A stretch of 64,000 nucleotides of DNA from Oscillospiraceae bacterium (GCA_902778285.1 CACYXC010000017.1:31346-95345), one strand, 5' to 3'; shown: positions 50,155 through 62,482, counted from the first letter of the stretch. Notes: generated from the sequence alone by a model not told the origin. Made by a program: numbers and translations.

Positions 50155-51171
50155 GTGGCCACCATTCGACAGATCGCAGAGCACTGCGGCGTTTCCGTCT
50201 CCACCGTCAGCAAGGCGCTCAACGGCGCCGAGGACGTGAGCCAGGCGACCGTTCGCCGCATCCGCCTGGCGGCGGACGAGATGGGCTATATGCCGAACGC
50301 CGCTGCCCGGGCGCTCAAGACGCGCCGCTCCTTCAGCTTCGGCGTCCTCTTTGCGGCCGCCTCGGAGCAGGGGCTGACCCATGAGTTCTTTTCCCGCATC
50401 CTCAACAGCTTCAAGACCCGCGCCGGGGAGCTTGGCTACGACATCTGCTTTATCAGCGACCATCTGGGCAAGCGCCGGATCGGCTACGCCGAGCATGCGC
50501 GCTACCGCAACGTCGACGGCGTGCTGATCGTGGTCGGCACCGACCGGGATGAGGATTCGGTGCGGGAGCTTGCGGGCGCGGGCATCCCCATCGTCTGCAT
50601 CGACTCGGTCTACAGCGGCTGCGGAAGCGTTCTGTCCGACAACGACCAGGGCATGACGGCGCTGCTGGAGCATGTGATCGCGCTGGGCCACCGCCGCATC
50701 GCCTTCATCCACGGCGAGAACAGCTTTGTCACGCGCAGCCGCGTGGCCGCTTTCCGCCGCGTCTGCGCCGAAAAGGGGCTGACGATCCCGGAGGACTATA
50801 TCGTCGAGGGCCTGTATCACAAGCCCGAGTACGCTCAGCTGCTGACGCGCCGCCTTCTCGCCCTGCCCGCGCCGCCGAAGTGCATCCTCTACCCGGACGA
50901 CATTGCCATCCTGGGAGGACTGCAGGAGCTGGAGGCCGCCGGGCTCTCGGTCCCCCGCGACATGAGTGCCGCCGGCTATGACGGCACCGTCATCGGCCAG
51001 GCCTACCACCCGCGGCTGACCACCCTGCGGCAGAACGCGGAGGCTATGGGCAGCTGCGCCGCTGAAGAGCTCGCGCGTGCTGTGGAGGCCGGCGAACACT
51101 ATGACTGCCGCCGCGTCCTGATCCCCGGAACGCTGATCGAGGGCGAGACCGTGCGGCGCCTGGACTCGTAA
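50155..51171 (+). CDS. LacI-family transcription regulator
   Basis: 338 residues. The HTH is ATIRQIAEHCGVSVSTVSKALNGAEDVSQATVRRIRLAADEMGY at residues 2-45, followed by the hinge NAAARALKTRRS and a periplasmic-binding-protein-like sensor domain (IPIVCIDSVYSG, LGHRRIAFIHG, RLTTLRQNAEAMG). GTG 50155 with GGGAGA upstream. It opens the sugar locus and is expected to repress the transporter and glycosidase genes until a beta-linked sugar arrives. Confidence 0.93.
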   Translation: MATIRQIAEHCGVSVSTVSKALNGAEDVSQATVRRIRLAADEMGYMPNAAARALKTRRSFSFGVLFAAASEQGLTHEFFSRILNSFKTRAGELGYDICFISDHLGKRRIGYAEHARYRNVDGVLIVVGTDRDEDSVRELAGAGIPIVCIDSVYSGCGSVLSDNDQGMTALLEHVIALGHRRIAFIHGENSFVTRSRVAAFRRVCAEKGLTIPEDYIVEGLYHKPEYAQLLTRRLLALPAPPKCILYPDDIAILGGLQELEAAGLSVPRDMSAAGYDGTVIGQAYHPRLTTLRQNAEAMGSCAAEELARAVEAGEHYDCRRVLIPGTLIEGETVRRLDS

Positions 51172-51642
51172 GTACTGGCGAAAAGCCACTACTACCCCGA
51201 ATGGGATATCTACCAGACTGTGTTCACCAACCCCAACCAGACCGAGTACGCGATCTTCATGTGGTCTCCCGAGGCCGCTTCTCCCTCCAACCCCTGGACC
51301 CGTGTCAACCAGTTCCTGGGCAAGGACTATGTCGGCGTCGAGAACAACTGGAGCGGCAACTGGGGCCAGTACGTCAACGACGAGGCTGACGCTCTGATCA
51401 AGAAGATCCCCCTGACCACCGATGAGGAAGAGCTGAAGGCTCTCTACACCGAGCTGACCAAGATCTACCTGACCGAGGTTCCCAGCTTCTCCCTGATGTA
51501 TCGTCCTTCCCTGTTCCACGCTGTCAATGAGAGCGTCTGGACCAACTTCCCCGCCGGCGATGACGGCCGCGATATCCCGCCCGCCGACTGCACGGACGGC
51601 TACGGCATTGCCGCCCTGTACGACCTCGAGCTCGTCGGATAA
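51172..51642 (+). pseudogene. C-terminal fragment of a family-5 solute-binding protein
   Basis: The frame continues directly after the LacI stop, in the same phase: HYYPEWDIYQTVFTNPNQTE.. then NNWSGNWGQYVNDEADALI, VPSFSLMYRPSLFHAVNESV and DGRDIPPADCTDGYGIAALY. This is the last ~150 residues of an oligopeptide/oligosaccharide SBP (family 5). The signal peptide and the first ~400 residues are missing and no start or ribosome site precedes it (a GTG at 51220 is only a codon). Codon use is less GC-biased than in the neighbours. Not functional as a binding protein. Confidence 0.82.
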
Positions 51643-51717
51643 TCCCGTTGCTGAAAAGGCGGCCATGCTCCTTGCGGGGAGCATGGCCCCTTTCTTCTCA
51701 CGAAAGGGGAAAAGAAC

Positions 51718-53182
51718 ATGAAAGGCTACCGAAAGTATTTCGGCAAAAAGATCCTGTGGTTCCTCATCACTCTGGTCGCAGCAGTCATTCTGAATTTTAT
51801 CCTGCCGCGCCTGATGCCCGCCGACCCCGTCTCCGCCATTACCGGCAAGATGGCCTCCGGCATGACGGACGCCTCGGCCGTGCAGGCGATCTATAAACGC
51901 TATGAGGCTGAGTTCGGCACCAACAAGCCCTTGATCACGCAGTTTTTCATCTTCGTGAAGAACCTGTTCCACGGCGAACTCGGCACCTCCTTCAGCCAGT
52001 ATCCCCGCAAGGTCAGCGATATCATCTCCAGCGCCATCGGCTGGACCGTCTGCCTGCAGCTGCCGGCGATCCTGGTGGGCTGGCTGCTGGGCAACATCCT
52101 CGGCGCGCTGGCGGCCTACATCCGCAAGGGCTTCGACAAGGTGCTGCTGCCCGTGTCCCTGTTTCTGAGCAACGTCCCCGCCTTCGGCATGGCGGTGACG
52201 CTGCTGGTCCTTTTCGCCGTCAAGCTCAAGGTCGCGCCCATCGCGGGCGGCTACGCCTTCGATATGATACCGAACATGAGCTGGCGCTTTATCAAATCCG
52301 TCATCGAGCACTATCAGCTGCCCTTCTGGTCCATCGTCCTGGTCTCCATCGGCGGCCAGGCCATCGGCATGCGCTCCATGTCCATCTATGAGCTCAACGC
52401 CGACTACGTCAAGTATGCCCGCTTCCTCGGCATCATGGACATCGACGTGAGCGAGCTTGACGCCACCGACACGGACGCCCTGCTGGACCTCTGGTTCGAG
52501 CATTACGACGCCTCCGTCAAGCCCAAGGGCATGACCATGGCGCGCCGCAACTTCTTCAAGCGTCTGGACAAGTCCGTCCGCCAGATCCGCTCGGCCGACA
52601 CGCTCAAGGTCATGCATCCCGAGGAGGGCGAGCTGGTGGAGCGCAGCTCCATCACCAAGACGGACTATGTGAACGTCACGGACGTGGCCAACGTCAAGCT
52701 CCTGCCGCTGGGCACGGACAACTTCGGCCGCGACGTGCTCAAGGAGCTCGTCTCGGCGACCGGGACCTCAATCGTCATCGGCCTGATCGCGGGCGTCGTC
52801 GCCACGCTGATCGGCCTGACCTTCGGCCTGCTCGCGGGCTATGTGGGCGGCTTTGTCGACGACATCATGGTCATGTACGCCGGGCAGATCGTGGAGAAGG
52901 GCACGGCCAAAGAGATGGTCTTTGATCCGATCCACCCCTATTCCCACGGCCTGATGGGCTCCATCCTCGTGCCCGAGGAGGGCACCCGCGGCACGACGCT
53001 CACGGCCATCCCCGGCACGCCGCCCAACCTGAAAAAGCCGCCGCAGGGCTGCCGCTTCGCCGAGCGCTGCCGCTACGCGACCGACGAGTGCCGCTACCAC
53101 GCCGTTGCCGAGAAGCCCTTCGGCGAGGGCCGCAGCTACCGCTGCCTGCTGGGAGTCGACAAACTGCGGGAGGTGTACGAAC

Positions 53183-53190
<8 letters not shown>
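51718..53190 (+). pseudogene. In-frame fusion of permease and ATPase fragments (dppB'-dppC'-dppD')
   Basis: One 490-codon frame with a good start (AAAGGGG, ATG 51718) joins three different transporter genes. Residues 1-~240 are a DppB-type permease cut off after [17 protein letters not shown], before its last helices. Residues ~241-385 are the N-terminal part of a DppC-type permease (MDIDVSELD, then [17 protein letters not shown] and a membrane segment). Residues ~386-490 are the C-terminus of a DppD-type ATPase ([28 protein letters not shown]). No Walker motifs remain. Expression of a working protein is unlikely. It may be successive in-frame deletions or an assembly artefact. Confidence 0.85.
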
Positions 53191-54037
<847 letters not shown>

Positions 54038-54049
54038 AGGAGAAAGAAC

Positions 54050-56320
54050 ATGGACATCAAAGCCCTCATTGCACAGATGACGCTGGAGGAAAAGGCCGGG
54101 CTGTGCTCCGGTGCGGACTTCTGGCACACCAAGGCGGTGGAGCGCCTCGGCATACCCGCCACGATGGTCAGCGACGGCCCCCACGGCCTCAGAAAGCAGG
54201 ACGACAAGGTGGACCACCTCGGCGTCAACGACAGCATCAAGGCTGTCTGCTTCCCGGCGGCCTGCGCCACTGCGGCCTCCTTCGACCGCGCCCTGCTTAC
54301 CCGCATGGGCGAGGCCATCGGCGACTCCTGCCAGCACGAGAAGCTCTCCGTGGTGCTCGGCCCCGCGGTGAACATCAAGCGCTCGCCGCTGTGCGGCCGC
54401 AACTTCGAGTATTTCTCCGAGGATCCCTATCTGGCCGGCGAAATGGCCGCCGCCTTCATCCACGGCGTGCAGAGCCGCAGCGTCGGCACCAGCATCAAGC
54501 ACTTTGTCGCCAACTCCCAGGAGCACCGCCGCATGAGCTCCTCCGCCGAGGTCGACGAGCGCACGCTGCGCGAGATCTACTTCCCCGCCTTCGAGACCGC
54601 CGTCAAGCGCGAGCAGCCCTGGACGGTCATGTGCTCCTACAACCGCCTCAACGGCGTCTACGCCTCCGAGCACCCCTGGCTGCTGACCGAGGTGCTGCGC
54701 AACGAATGGGGCTTCGAGGGCTATGTGATGAGCGACTGGGGCGCCGTGGCCGACCGCGTGGCCGGCCTGGCCGCCGGGCTCGATCTGGAGATGCCTTCCT
54801 CCAACGGCTTCAACGACCGGAAGATCGTCGAGGCGGTGAAAAACGGGACGCTGGACGAGGCGCTTGTGGATCAGGCGGTGGAGCGCATTTTGAACATCGT
54901 CTTCCGCTACACGGAGAACGCGAAGCCCGACACCCCCTGGGACAAGGGGGCGCAGCACTTGCTCGCCGCAGATATCGCGGCCGAGTGCATGGTGCTCCTC
55001 AAGAACGAGGGCGGCGTCCTGCCCCTGTCGAAGGAGGAGAAGATCGCCTTCATCGGCGAGTTTGCCGAAAAGCCCCGCTTCCAGGGCGGCGGCAGCTCGC
55101 ACATCAACTGCTTCAAAACCACCAGCGCCCTGCAGGCGGCGGAGGGTTTGAAGGTGCGCTACGCCAGGGGCTACAGCGCGCAGGAGGACGCGACGAGCGA
55201 CGAGCTGATCGCCGAGGCCGTCGAGGCGGCAAAGGCGGCGAAGGTCGCCGTGGTCTTCGCGGGCCTGCCCGACGTGTACGAGTCCGAGGGCTATGACCGC
55301 AGCCACATGCGCATGCCCGACTGCCAGAACCGCCTGATCGAGGCCGTGGCGGCCGCCAACCCCAACACCGTGGTGGTGCTGCACAATGGCTCCCCGGTGG
55401 AGATGCCCTGGATCGACCGGGTCAAGGGCGTGCTGGAGGCCTACCTGGGCGGCCAGGCCGTGGGCGCCGCGACGGTGCGCGTGCTCTTCGGCGACGCAAA
55501 CCCCTGCGGCCGTCTGGCCGAGACCTTCCCCAAAAAGCTCTCCGACAACCCCTCCTACCTGACGTACGGCGGCGAGGGCAACACGGCCGTTTACAACGAG
55601 GGCGTCTTCGTGGGCTACCGCTATTACGACCGCAGGGAGGCCGAGGTGCTCTTCCCCTTCGGCTACGGCCTGAGCTATACGGACTTCGTGTTCTCCGACC
55701 TGCGCCTGAGCGCCGCGGAGATCACGGATCGGGACACGCTGAGGGCGACCGTCAAGGTGAAAAACACGGGCAGCCGCGCCGGCAAGACGGTCGTGCAGCT
55801 CTACGTCGGCGACGTGGAGAGCTCGGTGTTCCGCCCCGTGCGGGAGCTCAAGGGCTTTGAAAAGGTCGAGCTGCAGCCCGGCGAGGAGAAGGAGGTCTCC
55901 TTCACGCTCTCGAAGCGCGCCTTCGCCTACTGGAACACGCAGATTCACGACTGGCACGTCGAGAGCGGCGAGTTCCGCGTGGAGGTCGGCTACTCCTCCC
56001 GCGATATCGCCGCGAGCGCCGCGGTCCGGGTCGAATCCACGGTCCGCATCCCTCGGCACTACGACCTCAACAGCATTTTCCTGGACATTCTGGACGATCC
56101 CCGCGGCCGTGAGATCATCGCGCCGCTGCTGAAGACCATGCGGGAGGGCTTCGGCTCTTCCGAGGACGAGAAGAGCGACGCCGCCTCGGAGGCCATCACC
56201 GAGGAGATGAACCTGGCCATGCTCAACTACATGCCGCTGCGCACGATGCTGAGCTTCGCCGGCGAAAAGGCCGACCCCGCCGCGCTGGAGCAGATCCTGA
56301 ACAAGCTCAACGAAAGCTGA
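54050..56320 (+). CDS. Glycoside hydrolase family 3, beta-glucosidase-like
   Basis: 756 residues, no signal peptide, so cytoplasmic. The N-terminal TIM-barrel (IPATMVSDGPHGLRKQ, GPAVNIKRSPLCGRNFEYFSEDP, KHFVANSQE) has the nucleophile Asp in YVMSDWGAV near 228. An alpha/beta sandwich and a fibronectin-like C-terminal domain follow (KNTGSRAGKTVVQLYVGDVESSV, PGEEKEVSFTL). It hydrolyses beta-glucosides taken up by the cell. GGAGAAAG precedes ATG 54050, 12 bp after the ATPase gene. A terminator at 56336 closes this transcript. Confidence 0.94.
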   Translation: MDIKALIAQMTLEEKAGLCSGADFWHTKAVERLGIPATMVSDGPHGLRKQDDKVDHLGVNDSIKAVCFPAACATAASFDRALLTRMGEAIGDSCQHEKLSVVLGPAVNIKRSPLCGRNFEYFSEDPYLAGEMAAAFIHGVQSRSVGTSIKHFVANSQEHRRMSSSAEVDERTLREIYFPAFETAVKREQPWTVMCSYNRLNGVYASEHPWLLTEVLRNEWGFEGYVMSDWGAVADRVAGLAAGLDLEMPSSNGFNDRKIVEAVKNGTLDEALVDQAVERILNIVFRYTENAKPDTPWDKGAQHLLAADIAAECMVLLKNEGGVLPLSKEEKIAFIGEFAEKPRFQGGGSSHINCFKTTSALQAAEGLKVRYARGYSAQEDATSDELIAEAVEAAKAAKVAVVFAGLPDVYESEGYDRSHMRMPDCQNRLIEAVAAANPNTVVVLHNGSPVEMPWIDRVKGVLEAYLGGQAVGAATVRVLFGDANPCGRLAETFPKKLSDNPSYLTYGGEGNTAVYNEGVFVGYRYYDRREAEVLFPFGYGLSYTDFVFSDLRLSAAEITDRDTLRATVKVKNTGSRAGKTVVQLYVGDVESSVFRPVRELKGFEKVELQPGEEKEVSFTLSKRAFAYWNTQIHDWHVESGEFRVEVGYSSRDIAASAAVRVESTVRIPRHYDLNSIFLDILDDPRGREIIAPLLKTMREGFGSSEDEKSDAASEAITEEMNLAMLNYMPLRTMLSFAGEKADPAALEQILNKLNES

Positions 56321-56335
56321 GCTTCCGCCCGCAAA

Positions 56336-56370
56336 AAGGAAAGCCGCCCCTGCCGGTGGCGGCTTTCCTT
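56336..56370 (+). terminator. Intrinsic terminator between GH3 and GH1
   Basis: AAGGAAAGCCGCC-CCTGCCGGT-GGCGGCTTTCCTT, a 13-bp stem 16 bp after the GH3 stop; the T-run is short. Confidence 0.65.
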
Positions 56371-56379
56371 GCGCAATAA

Positions 56380-57774
<1,395 letters not shown>

Positions 57775-57816
57775 TCCCGCCGCCGCACGGCGGAAACATG
57801 CGCAAGTGAGGAAAAC

Positions 57817-59199
57817 ATGCCGGACACAAGACTACCTTCCGATCCGAACCGGGCCCTGTACGGGCGCATCGCCGCGCTGACCTGGCCCATCGTTCTGCAA
57901 AACCTTCTGAGCGCGGCGGTGACCTCCGCGGACGTCGTCATGCTCAACTTCGTCGGCCAGGCGCACATCTCCGCGGTGTCGCTCGCCGGACAGTACGCGA
58001 GCGTGCTGTTCATGGTCTACTACGGCCTCGGCACCGGCGCGACCATGCTCTGTTCCCAGTACTACGGCAAGGGCGACCTGCGCGCCATCGAGGTCGTGGA
58101 GGGCATCGCCCTGCGCTTCTCGCTGCTGATCTCGATCCTCGCGGCGGCCGCCGCCTTCACGATCCCGCGGCAGATGATGCGGCTCTTCACCCCGGACCCG
58201 GAGCTGATCGCCATCGGCGCGGACTATCTGCGGCTGGTGGGCGTGGCCTACCTCTGCTGGGGCGTGACGGAGATCTATCTGGCGGTGCTGCGCAGTGTGG
58301 GGCGCGTGGCGATCGCGACGGCGCTCAACACCGTCGCCTTCTCGCTCAACATCCTGCTCAACGCCGTCTTCATCTTCGGCCTCTTCGGTGCGCCGCGCAT
58401 GGGCGCGAAGGGCGTGGCGCTGGCGACCTCCATCAGCCGCGCGGTCGAACTGCTGCTGAGTCTGCTCGTCTCCGCGCGCAGCAGGGACGTCAGGCTCCGG
58501 CCGCGCTGCCTGTTTCTGCGCAGCAGGCCGCTCTTCCGCGATTTTCTGAAAATGGCCCTGCCCGCGCTGGTCAACGACGTGAGCTGGGGCCTGGCCTTCT
58601 CCATGTATTCGGTGATCATCGGGCAGTTTCTCGGCTCGGACATGGTGGCGGCCAACTCCTTCGTCTCTCAGGTGCGCAGCTTCGCCACGGTGCTCTGCTT
58701 CAGCCTCGCCAGCGGCGGCGGCATCCTGCTGGGGCACCTGATCGGCGACGACCGCATGGAGGAGGCGGACCGCGCGGCGAGCGCCGTCATGCGCCTGACT
58801 GTGCTCGCCGGCCTCATCGGCGGGGTGCTGATCCTGCTGACCATGCGCCCGGTGCTCTCCTTCGCACGCCTGACCGAAACCGGCAAGGGCTATCTGCGCG
58901 TCATGCTGCTCATCAATTCCTACTATGTGATGGGCGCGGCGGTGAACACCTCGCTGATCGCCGGGGTCTTCCGCGCCGGGGGCGACAGCCGCTTCGGCAT
59001 GATCTGCGACACGATCGACATGTGGTGCTACGCGGTGCCGCTGGGCTTTTTCGCCGCGGCCGTGCTGAAGCTGCCGCCGCTGTGGGTCTACTTCCTGCTG
59101 TGCACCGATGAATTCGTCAAGTGGCCCTGGGTCATCGGGCATTACAGGAGCAAGAAATGGCTGAAAAACATCACGCGGGACGATCTGCAGCTCGAATGA
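57817..59199 (+). CDS. MATE-family transporter in glycosidase locus
   Basis: 460 residues, 12 helices. ALTWPIVLQNLLSAAVTSADVVMLNFVGQAHISAVSLAGQYASVLFMVYYGLGTGATML at the start and the second-half repeat FLKMALPALVNDVSWGLAFSMYSVIIGQFLGSD fit MATE. GAGGAAAAC precedes ATG 57817. It sits between GH1 and GH2 in the same orientation; export of an aglycone released from plant beta-glycosides is one guess. Confidence 0.9.
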   Translation: MPDTRLPSDPNRALYGRIAALTWPIVLQNLLSAAVTSADVVMLNFVGQAHISAVSLAGQYASVLFMVYYGLGTGATMLCSQYYGKGDLRAIEVVEGIALRFSLLISILAAAAAFTIPRQMMRLFTPDPELIAIGADYLRLVGVAYLCWGVTEIYLAVLRSVGRVAIATALNTVAFSLNILLNAVFIFGLFGAPRMGAKGVALATSISRAVELLLSLLVSARSRDVRLRPRCLFLRSRPLFRDFLKMALPALVNDVSWGLAFSMYSVIIGQFLGSDMVAANSFVSQVRSFATVLCFSLASGGGILLGHLIGDDRMEEADRAASAVMRLTVLAGLIGGVLILLTMRPVLSFARLTETGKGYLRVMLLINSYYVMGAAVNTSLIAGVFRAGGDSRFGMICDTIDMWCYAVPLGFFAAAVLKLPPLWVYFLLCTDEFVKWPWVIGHYRSKKWLKNITRDDLQLE

Positions 59200-59217
59200 A
59201 GCTACTGGAGGAATACT

Positions 59218-61650
59218 ATGAAAACGATGTCACTCAACGGCGCATGGAGCCTTACCATCCCGGGGACGGACTTCGGGCTCGTCCCGGCGCAGGTGCCCGG
59301 CTCGGTCTATCACGACCTGCTCTCCGCCGGGCGCATCCCCGACCCCTTCTTCCGCGACAACGAAAACGAAGCGCTCAAGCTCATGGAGCACGACTTTCTC
59401 TATGCGCGCGGCTTTACCGCCGACGCCGCGCTGCTCGCCTGCGAAGCGGTGCTCCTGCGCTGCGAGGGGCTGGACACGCTGGCTGAGATCTCCCTCAACG
59501 GCGCGGCCGTCGGCCGGGCCGACAACATGCACCGCATCTGGGAGTACGACGTCAAGGCGCTGCTGCGCGAGGGGGAAAACCGGATCGAGATCCGCTTTTC
59601 CTCGCCGACAAAGTTTATCCGCGAGGCCTACGCCGAAAACCCGGCCGACGGCAGCTCCGACGCGATGGTCGGTTTCCCGCTTCTGCGCAAGGCCCACTGC
59701 ATGTTCGGCTGGGACTGGGGCCCGCGCCTGCCGGATGCCGGCATCTGGCGCGATATCTCGCTCATCGGCGTCGACACGGCCCGCATCCGGGACGTGCTGG
59801 TGCTGCAGGAGCACGAGGAGGGCCGCGTCACCCTGCGCGTGCAGACCCATGTGGCGCGCGTCTCTGCGGGCGGGACGGCGGTCAGCGTCGCCGTCACGGG
59901 GCCGGACGGGCGCGTCTTCACCGGCGCGGGCGAGGACTGCGAAATCGTCATCGACGCGCCGCAGCTCTGGTGGCCCGCGGGCTTCGGCGAGCAGCCGCTG
60001 TATACCGTCTCCGTCGGGCTCTCGGCGGGCGGGGCGGCGCTCGACGGCTGGAGCCGCCGCATCGGCCTGCGCACGATGACGGTCTCCCGCCGCAGGGACG
60101 ATTGGGGCGAGAGCTTCAGCCACTGCGTCAACGGCGTGGACGTCTTTGCCATGGGCGCCGACTATATCCCCGAGGACAATCTGCTGCCCCGCATGAACCC
60201 GGCTCGCACGCGAAGGCTCCTGGAGGACGCCAGGGCCGCCAACATGAACTGCATCCGCGTCTGGGGCGGCGGCTTCTACCCGGACGACTGGTTCTACGAC
60301 ATCTGTGACGAGCTTGGCCTGCTCGTCTGGCAGGACTTCATGTTCGCCTGCGCGGTCTACAACCTGACCGACGCCTTTGAGGAGAACATCTGCGCGGAGT
60401 TTCGCGACAACATCCGCCGCCTCCGGCACCACGCCTCGCTCGCGCTCTGGTGCGGCAACAACGAGATGGAGCAGTTCGTGGCCGTGGGCCAGTGGGTCGG
60501 CAGCAAACGGCAGGTGGCCGACTACATCAAGATGTACGAATACCTGCTGCCGAAGGTGCTGAAGACCGAGGACCCGCAGGCCTTCTACTGGCCCGCCAGC
60601 CCCTCGAGCGGCGGCAGCTTCGACGCGCCGCAGGACCCCGACCGCGGCGACGTGCACTACTGGGATGTGTGGCACGGGCTCAAGCCCTTCACCGACTACC
60701 GCAACTATCTCTTCCGCTATGTCTCCGAGTTCGGCTTCCAGTCCTTCCCCTGCATGGAGACCATCGAGAGCTTCACCCTGCCCGAGGACCGAAACGTCTT
60801 TTCCTACGTGATGGAAAAGCACCAGCGCAACGCCTCGGCCAACGGCCGCATCGTCGCGTATCTCTCACAGATGTATCTCTATCCGCACGATCTGGACCTG
60901 CTGGTCTACGCCTCGCAGCTGCTGCAGGCCCAGGCCATGCAGTACGGCGTGGAGCACTGGCGGCGGCGCCGCGGCCGCTGCATGGGCGCGGTGATCTGGC
61001 AGCTCAACGACTGCTGGCCGGTGGCCAGCTGGGCGAGCATCGACTACTACGGCCGCTGGAAGGCGCTGCATTACTACGCCAAACGCTTCTTTGCCCCGGT
61101 GCTGATCTCCTGCCACGAGGAGGGCGTGCTCTCCCAGGACACGAACGTCAACGCCGAGCCCTTCGCGCTGAAAAAGAGCGCGCGGCTGAACGTCAGCAAC
61201 GAGACGCGGCAGGACTTTCGCGGCACGGCGGAATGGAGCCTCCGCCGGAGCGACGCCTCCGTGATCGCGGAGGGGGCCTTCCCGGTCTCCGTCCCTGCCC
61301 TGAGCGCCTGCTGGCTCCCCGAGCAGGATTTCTCCGATCAGGATACCTACGGCTGCTATTTTGCCTATGCTCTGTACGATGAGGCAGGCAGGCAGGTGGG
61401 CGAGGGCAGCGTGCTCTTCTGCGCGCCCAAGCACTTCCGCTTTGCCGATCCCCGGCTGACGGTCCGCCTCGAGGGGGACGAGCTCGCGGTCAGGGCCGCG
61501 GCCTACGCCCGCTCGGTGGAGCTCCGCTGCGGCGCGGACGTGGTGCTGGAGGACAATTTCTTCGACATGAACGGCGGCGAGCGCCGCATCCGCGTCCTGC
61601 GCGGCACGCCGAAGGAGCCGACGGCCCGCAGTGTGTACGACATCCGCTGA
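59218..61650 (+). CDS. Glycoside hydrolase family 2, beta-mannosidase
   Basis: 810 residues, cytoplasmic. The sugar-binding domain begins MSLNGAWSLTIPGTDFGLVPAQVPGSVYHDLL; HCMFGWDWGPRLPDAGIWR is the typical WDWGPR block. The catalytic domain has IRVWGGGFYPDDWFYDICDELGLLVWQDFMFAC, the acid/base Glu in WCGNNEME (about 416) and the nucleophile in SEFGFQSFP (about 504). The WGGG..WQDF pattern distinguishes GH2 mannosidases from galactosidases. GGAGG is 9 bp upstream. It extends the locus to mannosides, such as manno-oligosaccharides or N-glycan cores. Confidence 0.94.
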   Translation: MKTMSLNGAWSLTIPGTDFGLVPAQVPGSVYHDLLSAGRIPDPFFRDNENEALKLMEHDFLYARGFTADAALLACEAVLLRCEGLDTLAEISLNGAAVGRADNMHRIWEYDVKALLREGENRIEIRFSSPTKFIREAYAENPADGSSDAMVGFPLLRKAHCMFGWDWGPRLPDAGIWRDISLIGVDTARIRDVLVLQEHEEGRVTLRVQTHVARVSAGGTAVSVAVTGPDGRVFTGAGEDCEIVIDAPQLWWPAGFGEQPLYTVSVGLSAGGAALDGWSRRIGLRTMTVSRRRDDWGESFSHCVNGVDVFAMGADYIPEDNLLPRMNPARTRRLLEDARAANMNCIRVWGGGFYPDDWFYDICDELGLLVWQDFMFACAVYNLTDAFEENICAEFRDNIRRLRHHASLALWCGNNEMEQFVAVGQWVGSKRQVADYIKMYEYLLPKVLKTEDPQAFYWPASPSSGGSFDAPQDPDRGDVHYWDVWHGLKPFTDYRNYLFRYVSEFGFQSFPCMETIESFTLPEDRNVFSYVMEKHQRNASANGRIVAYLSQMYLYPHDLDLLVYASQLLQAQAMQYGVEHWRRRRGRCMGAVIWQLNDCWPVASWASIDYYGRWKALHYYAKRFFAPVLISCHEEGVLSQDTNVNAEPFALKKSARLNVSNETRQDFRGTAEWSLRRSDASVIAEGAFPVSVPALSACWLPEQDFSDQDTYGCYFAYALYDEAGRQVGEGSVLFCAPKHFRFADPRLTVRLEGDELAVRAAAYARSVELRCGADVVLEDNFFDMNGGERRIRVLRGTPKEPTARSVYDIR

Positions 61651-61726
61651 GCAACAGCGGGTTGCTTGCCGGTTTCGAGGCGGGGTGCTAAGATACAGAC
61701 ATCCGAACGAAACGGGAGGGAAGACC

Positions 61727-62173
61727 ATGGAAAGTCGTGAGATCCTGAAAAATCTGCGTGAGCAGCATCATCTGACCCAGGAGCAGATGGCCGAGCGCCT
61801 GCTGGTGACGCGGCAGGCGGTCAGCCGCTGGGAGACCGGGGAAACACAGCCCGGCACCGACACGCTCAGGCTGCTGTCCAGAGAGTTCGGCGTGTCGATC
61901 AACACCCTGCTCGGCTCGCCGAGAACGCTCGTCTGCCAGTGCTGCGGCATGCCGCTGAGCGAGGACGGCATGATCAGCCGGGAGCCGGACGGGAGCTTCA
62001 ACGAGGATTACTGCATGTGGTGCTACACAGGAGGGCGCTTTGTCTATGAGACGAAGGATTCCCTGCTCGACTTTCTGGTGGCCCACACGCCGAATCCGCC
62101 AAACCAGTCCGAGGCGGAGCGCCGCCGCAGCTACGACGCCTATCTCTCCGGGCTCAGGCACTGGAAGGAGTAG
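61727..62173 (+). CDS. XRE-family regulator with C-terminal zinc ribbon
   Basis: 148 residues. An HTH_3 domain (LKNLREQHHLTQEQMAERLLVTRQAVSRWETGETQPGTDTL, residues 6-46) is fused to a putative zinc-ribbon domain (CQCCGMPLS ... DYCMWCYTGGRFVY; four Cys in CxxC-x-CxxC pattern) of the type also found alone. GGGAGGG precedes ATG 61727. It follows the beta-mannosidase by 76 bp but is probably a separate unit. The target is unknown. Confidence 0.88.
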   Translation: MESREILKNLREQHHLTQEQMAERLLVTRQAVSRWETGETQPGTDTLRLLSREFGVSINTLLGSPRTLVCQCCGMPLSEDGMISREPDGSFNEDYCMWCYTGGRFVYETKDSLLDFLVAHTPNPPNQSEAERRRSYDAYLSGLRHWKE

Positions 62174-62236
62174 AGAGAAGGCGGCGGTTCGCAGCCGCCC
62201 CTGCGATGATGGCAAGGCTGCCGACAGATAAGCAAA

Positions 62237-62465
62237 AAGAGCTGACGGATCTCCGATCTGTCAGCTCTTCAAGCTGTCGACAAAGTGTCGACAGCTTGAA
62301 GATCAAAAAATGAGAACTCCCCAAAAAGTTCTCATTTTTGAGTATATCAAACGCGAGAGGGAATAACCTATCCCCTCTCGCGCTCTCCCCATGCGTGTCA
62401 AACTTCGGCAGCATGGGTTTGCCTACAGTCTGAAGAGCTGACGGATCCCCGATCCGTCAGCTCTT
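62237..62465 (+). mobile_element. Terminator-duplicating element, copy T5
   Basis: 33-nt hairpins at 62237-62269 and 62433-62465 (AAGAGCTGACGGAT...CAGCTCTT) match except two bases in the stem. The 163-bp core starts CAAGCTGTCGACAAAGTGTC, has AATGAGAACT/AGTTCTCATT, a GCGAGAGGGAATAACCTATC then CCCTCTCGC hairpin, and ends TGGGTTTGCCTACAGTCTG. It lies between the convergent XRE and MmcQ genes. Confidence 0.78.
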
Positions 62466-62482
62466 TCGCGTTTGTATTCGAT

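Noticed and set aside
51220-51642. Independent 140-residue protein starting at GTG 51220
   Set aside because: The same frame and homology extend upstream to the lacI stop, and no ribosome site precedes the GTG; it is the tail of a longer gene.
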